A stretch of DNA of 8,510 nt from Kiloniellaceae bacterium. GTDB taxonomy: Bacteria; Pseudomonadota; Alphaproteobacteria; Kiloniellales; Kiloniellaceae. The notes under the pieces are model-generated. The model ran no database searches and was not told the DNA's origin. It was given only the letters and a program-made list of their open reading frames with translations. The stretch is taken from contig JANQKX010000433.1 in NCBI GenBank assembly GCA_028280915.1, positions 1 through 8,510 of the forward strand, given 5' to 3'. Every line of letters begins with the position of its first letter. Within the stretch, counting starts at the first letter, position 1. Shown in pieces: positions 6,059 to 8,510 of the stretch. The translations under genes were made by a program, and so were the position numbers.

Positions 6059-6090
6059 GCGCGGCGCCCCCCGCTTCGCAAGCGCCGCGC
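6059..6090 (+). repeat. GC-rich 9-bp stem-loop in the leader of the binding-protein gene
   Basis: GCGCGGCGC (6059-6067) and GCGCCGCGC (6082-6090) are perfect inverted repeats with a 14-nt loop. A smaller competing hairpin, GCTT-CGC-AAGC, lies at 6073-6083. No T run follows, so it is not a classic terminator. It sits 63 bp before the start codon and could form in the leader mRNA. Confidence 0.45.
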
Positions 6091-6153
6091 GTTGATTGAT
6101 TGGTCTATGGAGCGTTTGCCTAAAAACCCAAAAAGCATGAAAGGACTCACAGG

Positions 6154-7698
6154 ATGATCACGAAGTTTTCCCGCAGAGACGCCTTAAAAATGGCCGCGGC
6201 CGGCGCCGCCATCACCGCATGGCCCGCGGCCGGCGCCCGCGCGGCGACGCCGAACAAAGGCGGCCATCTTCGCCTTGGGTCCGCGCATGGCTCGACGACG
6301 GACTCCATGGACCCGGCAACCTCGTCCTCCAACGACCTGGTGCAGATGACTTTTTTCACCGTCCACAGTCACCTGACCGAGGTCAACCCGGACGGCAGCC
6401 TCAATCCACTTTTGGCCGAGTCCTATGAGGCGTCGCCGGATGCCAAGACCTGGACGGTCAAGCTGCGCGACGGCATCGAATTCCACGACGGCAAGTCGCT
6501 GGATTCCACCGACGTGATCGCGACCATGAACCTGCACGGCGGCGAAGAGTCAAAATCGCCCGCCAAGGGCATCGTCGACCAGATCGCCGGCATGAAAGCG
6601 GACGGGGATCATGTGGTCGTATTCGAACTGAAGGACGGCAACGCCGACTTCCCCTTCCTGCTGGCCGCGCCGCAACTGGGCATTCTGCCCGCGCCCGACG
6701 GCAATGTGGACGCCGCCTCCGGCATCGGCACCGGCGCCTACAAGGTGGTTCGGCACGAGCCGGGCGTGCGCATCGAGTTCGAGCGCAATCCGAACTTCTT
6801 CCTGGCGGACCGGGCCCACTTCGATTCCGGCGAGGCCATTACCATCGCCGATCCCACGGCGCGTCAGAACGCCCTGATCACCGGTGAGGTGGATATCATC
6901 GACCGGGTCGACGTGAAAACGGCGGGTCGTTTGCAGGAGGTGCCGGAGGTCAACGTTTTAGATGTGGTCGGCACGCTGCACTACACCTTCCCCATGCGGA
7001 CCGATACCGCGCCCTTCGACAACAATGACGTGCGCCTGGCGCTCAAGTACGCCATGGACCGGGAGGATCTGCTGCAGAAAGTCCTGCGCGGCTATGGCAC
7101 CCTGGGCAATGACCATCCCATCTCGCCGGCCAATCGCTTCCACGCCGCCGAACTGGAACAGCGCGCCTATGACCCGGACAAGGCCAAGTACCACGCCGAC
7201 AAGGCCGGCGGCATCAACGTGCAACTCAGCGCGGCCGATGCGGGCTTCCCCGGCTCCGTCGACGCGGCGGTGCTGATCAAGGAACACGCGGCCAAGGCCG
7301 GCATCAACATCGAGGTCATCCGCGAGCCCAACGACGGCTATTGGTCCGACGTTTGGATGAAAAAACCCTGGTGCGCCTGTTATTGGTCCGGCCGCCCGAC
7401 GGAGGACTGGATGTTCACCGATGCCTACGCCGACACCTCGGCCTGGAACGACAGCTTCTGGAAGCACGACCAATTCAACGCGCTGCTCAAGGAAGCGCGG
7501 GCCGAGCTCGAGGAGGCCAAGCGGCGGGAGATGTACCTGGAAATTCAGCGCATCGTGCGGGACGAAGGGGGCGTTGCCATTCCCATGTTCGCCAATCACA
7601 TCATGGCCCATCGGGGCAACTTGGCCCACCCGGACACCGTCGCCGGCAACTGGGACAAGGACGGCGGCAAGATGTTCGAACGCTGGTGGTTTAGCTGA
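6154..7698 (+). CDS. ABC transporter family 5 (DppA/OppA-type) substrate-binding protein, Tat-exported
   Basis: 514 residues, normal for periplasmic binding proteins of the peptide/nickel/opine family. The N-terminus carries a twin-arginine signal: SRRDALK (6-12), a hydrophobic alanine-rich stretch (13-27) and an ARA cleavage site (28-30), so the protein is exported folded. Family motifs are LNPLLAESYEASPDAKTWTVKLRDGIEFHDGKSLDSTDV (83-121), GIGTGAYKVVRHEPG, and LALKYAMDREDLLQKVLRGYGTLGNDHPISP from about residue 295. The start is supported by AAAGGA 8 nt upstream. It would capture a small nitrogenous solute and deliver it to a permease/ATPase complex. The next gene is a hydantoinase, and no permease or ATPase is in the window. 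The divergent AraC-type gene is its likely regulator. The ligand is unknown; a cyclic amide or methylated amine is suggested only by context. Confidence 0.93.
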   Translation: MITKFSRRDALKMAAAGAAITAWPAAGARAATPNKGGHLRLGSAHGSTTDSMDPATSSSNDLVQMTFFTVHSHLTEVNPDGSLNPLLAESYEASPDAKTWTVKLRDGIEFHDGKSLDSTDVIATMNLHGGEESKSPAKGIVDQIAGMKADGDHVVVFELKDGNADFPFLLAAPQLGILPAPDGNVDAASGIGTGAYKVVRHEPGVRIEFERNPNFFLADRAHFDSGEAITIADPTARQNALITGEVDIIDRVDVKTAGRLQEVPEVNVLDVVGTLHYTFPMRTDTAPFDNNDVRLALKYAMDREDLLQKVLRGYGTLGNDHPISPANRFHAAELEQRAYDPDKAKYHADKAGGINVQLSAADAGFPGSVDAAVLIKEHAAKAGINIEVIREPNDGYWSDVWMKKPWCACYWSGRPTEDWMFTDAYADTSAWNDSFWKHDQFNALLKEARAELEEAKRREMYLEIQRIVRDEGGVAIPMFANHIMAHRGNLAHPDTVAGNWDKDGGKMFERWWFS

Positions 7699-7718
7699 GC
7701 CTTGCGAGCCTAGATTTC

Positions 7719-7757
7719 CCGTCCCCCTCGGCCGGTTCCGCCGGCTGTGGGGGGCGG
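7719..7757 (+). terminator. Long stable hairpin just after the binding-protein gene
   Basis: CCGTCCCCC (7719-7727) pairs with GGGGGGCGG (7749-7757) with one G-U. After a T/T mismatch, CGGCCGG (7729-7735) pairs with CCGGCTG (7741-7747), also with one G-U, around the loop TTCCG. No T run follows. Such a hairpin behind a solute-binding-protein gene more likely protects the upstream mRNA or partly lowers read-through into the hydantoinase gene than fully terminates. Confidence 0.5.
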
Positions 7758-7789
7758 ACCCGATTTCTGTTACACGACCTGGGATTTTT

Positions 7790-7813
7790 TCAGGGCGCTT
7801 TTTTTCGCCCTGA
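7790..7813 (+). promoter_or_regulatory. Second hairpin, T-rich loop, just upstream of the hydantoinase start
   Basis: TCAGGGCG (7790-7797) pairs perfectly with CGCCCTGA (7806-7813), with CTTTTTTT as the loop. It ends 21 bp before the hydantoinase ATG. A weaker alternative pairs CCTG (7778-7781) with CAGG (7791-7794), which would free GCGC plus T7 as a terminator-like tail. This could tune hydantoinase expression; function is inference. Confidence 0.4.
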
Positions 7814-7834
7814 CCAAATGTTACGGAAGACAAC

Positions 7835-8510
7835 ATGACCGAAAGCCATCGCCCTCGTCTCGCCGTCGACATCGGCGGTACCTTTACCGACATCGCCATC
7901 GAAGTCGGCGCCGAGATCAAGACGGCAAAGACCTTGACCACCACCGAGCGGCCGGTCGACGGCGTCCTGCGCGGCATCGGCTATGGGCTTGAGCTGTCCG
8001 GCATTGATCCGGCCGCGTTCGGATCGGTCATTCACGGCACCACGCTGGCGACCAACGCGCTGATCGAGCGGCGCGGCGCGGCCGTCGGGGTCATAATCAC
8101 CGAAGGCTTCCGCGACGTGCTCGAGATCGGCTATGAACGGCGCTACGACCAATACGACATCAACCTGGAAAAGCCCGATCTGATCGTGCCGCGAGACCGT
8201 ATGTTCCCGGTCCGCGAGCGGGTCGACGTCACGGGCAAAGTGATAGAGGAACTGGATCGGGAGTCGCTGAACACCGCCATCGACGCCGCCGTGGCGGCCG
8301 GGGTGGAAAGCCTGGCGGTCTGTTTTCTCCACAGCTATGCCAACCCGGCGCACGAATTAGCCGTTCGGGAGGCGGTGCGCGCGCGGGCGCCGGGCTTGTC
8401 CGTCTCCCTGTCGTCCGAGGTCTCGCCCGAGGTCCGGGAATTCGACCGCCTCTGCACGACGGTGTCCAACGCCTATATCAAACCGCTCATGGAAACCTAC
8501 CTGGCCGAGC
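7835..8510 (+). CDS. hyuA: HyuA-type hydantoinase/oxoprolinase subunit A, N-terminal part, cut by window edge
   Basis: 225 codons are visible out of about 680-700 expected for HyuA; the frame runs off the right edge. Seen: LAVDIGGTFTDIAI (9-22), the phosphate-binding loop of the actin-like ATPase fold; SVIHGTTLATNALIERRGA (64-82); TEGFRDVLEIGYERRYDQYDI (89-109); and the end of the hydantoinase A N-terminal domain, SSEVSPEVREFDRLCTTVSNAYIKPLM (193-219). This family (N-methylhydantoinase A, 5-oxoprolinase N-half, acetone carboxylase beta) phosphorylates a cyclic amide or ketone using ATP before ring opening or carboxylation, normally with an HyuB partner. GGAAG 5 nt before the ATG is the ribosome-binding site. 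It follows the binding-protein gene in the same direction after 136 bp holding two hairpins, so co-transcription is likely. Hydantoinase versus oxoprolinase cannot be decided from this fragment. Confidence 0.9.
   Translation, partial: MTESHRPRLAVDIGGTFTDIAIEVGAEIKTAKTLTTTERPVDGVLRGIGYGLELSGIDPAAFGSVIHGTTLATNALIERRGAAVGVIITEGFRDVLEIGYERRYDQYDINLEKPDLIVPRDRMFPVRERVDVTGKVIEELDRESLNTAIDAAVAAGVESLAVCFLHSYANPAHELAVREAVRARAPGLSVSLSSEVSPEVREFDRLCTTVSNAYIKPLMETYLAE

Larger units (their letters stand above)
5509..6153. other. Long divergent intergenic region between the AraC-type regulator and the binding-protein gene
   Basis: These 645 bp hold no gene I can support: the short frames have no family resemblance, no convincing ribosome-binding sites, and a base composition less GC-rich than the flanking genes. 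The region is rich in signals: a promoter at 5690-5719, a GC hairpin followed by TTTT at 5652-5670, perfect palindromes TCTCGCGAGA (5550-5559) and GGTCGCGACC (5933-5942), a 9-bp GC inverted repeat at 6059-6090, and short direct repeats such as TTGCGTGACA (5571-5580, 5819-5828) and TCCAACCT (5701-5708, 5792-5799). It is much longer than needed for two simple promoters. Confidence 0.6.

Noticed and set aside
5530..6150. Several short frames (60-100 residues) in the divergent intergenic region
   Set aside because: They overlap one another on both strands, lack good ribosome-binding sites and family similarity, and one begins at a TTG; non-coding sequence explains them better.
6958..7977. 339-residue minus-strand open frame across the end of the binding-protein gene
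   Set aside because: It spans two well-supported plus-strand genes and their hairpins, with no recognisable domain; long antisense frames are common at this GC content.
7790..8353. 187-residue minus-strand open frame over the hydantoinase gene
   Set aside because: It is antisense to clear HyuA motifs and has no ribosome-binding site or family resemblance.

Overview
This is a GC-rich window with strongly GC-ended codons and the gene style of an alphaproteobacterium. Supporting signs are a GcvA-like LysR regulator, a GlxA/GbdR-like AraC regulator, a non-methanogen MttB-family methyltransferase, a Tat-exported family 5 solute-binding protein and an HyuA-type hydantoinase. The Rhodospirillales or Rhizobiales are the best guess from style alone; there is no rRNA or marker gene to prove it.

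Layout, left to right. (1) 1-858, minus: the N-terminal 286 residues of an MttB-family methyltransferase that runs off the left edge. (2) 859-966: a divergent control region with two nested dyads. (3) 967-1863, plus: a LysR-type regulator. (4) 3927-1955, minus, read right to left: a cysteine-dioxygenase-like cupin, a small GlcG/HbpS-family protein and a ProC-like NAD(P) oxidoreductase, which look like one operon. (5) 3928-4153: a control region with a 21-bp-period direct repeat. (6) 5508-4154, minus: a GlxA-family AraC regulator whose stop codon overlaps the GTG start of a RidA-family imine deaminase (GTGA). (7) 5509-6153: a long divergent intergenic region with a consensus -35 box, several short repeats and GC hairpins. 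(8) 6154-7698, plus: a Tat-dependent ABC solute-binding protein. (9) 7699-7834: two strong hairpins. (10) 7835-8510, plus: the N-terminal 225 residues of an HyuA-type hydantoinase/oxoprolinase, cut by the right edge.

Together the genes look like an uptake-and-catabolism island for a small nitrogen compound, probably N-methylated and/or a cyclic amide. The binding protein would capture it, HyuA would open an ATP-activated cyclic amide, an MttB-type enzyme would remove an N-methyl group, and RidA and the ProC-like enzyme would handle imine intermediates. The dioxygenase-like cupin hints at a thiol or similar step. The AraC regulator belongs to the broad family that includes GbdR and CdhR, the glycine betaine and carnitine regulators. 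The functions are family-level calls; the common substrate is inference. No RNA gene, CRISPR array, insertion sequence or attachment site was seen.
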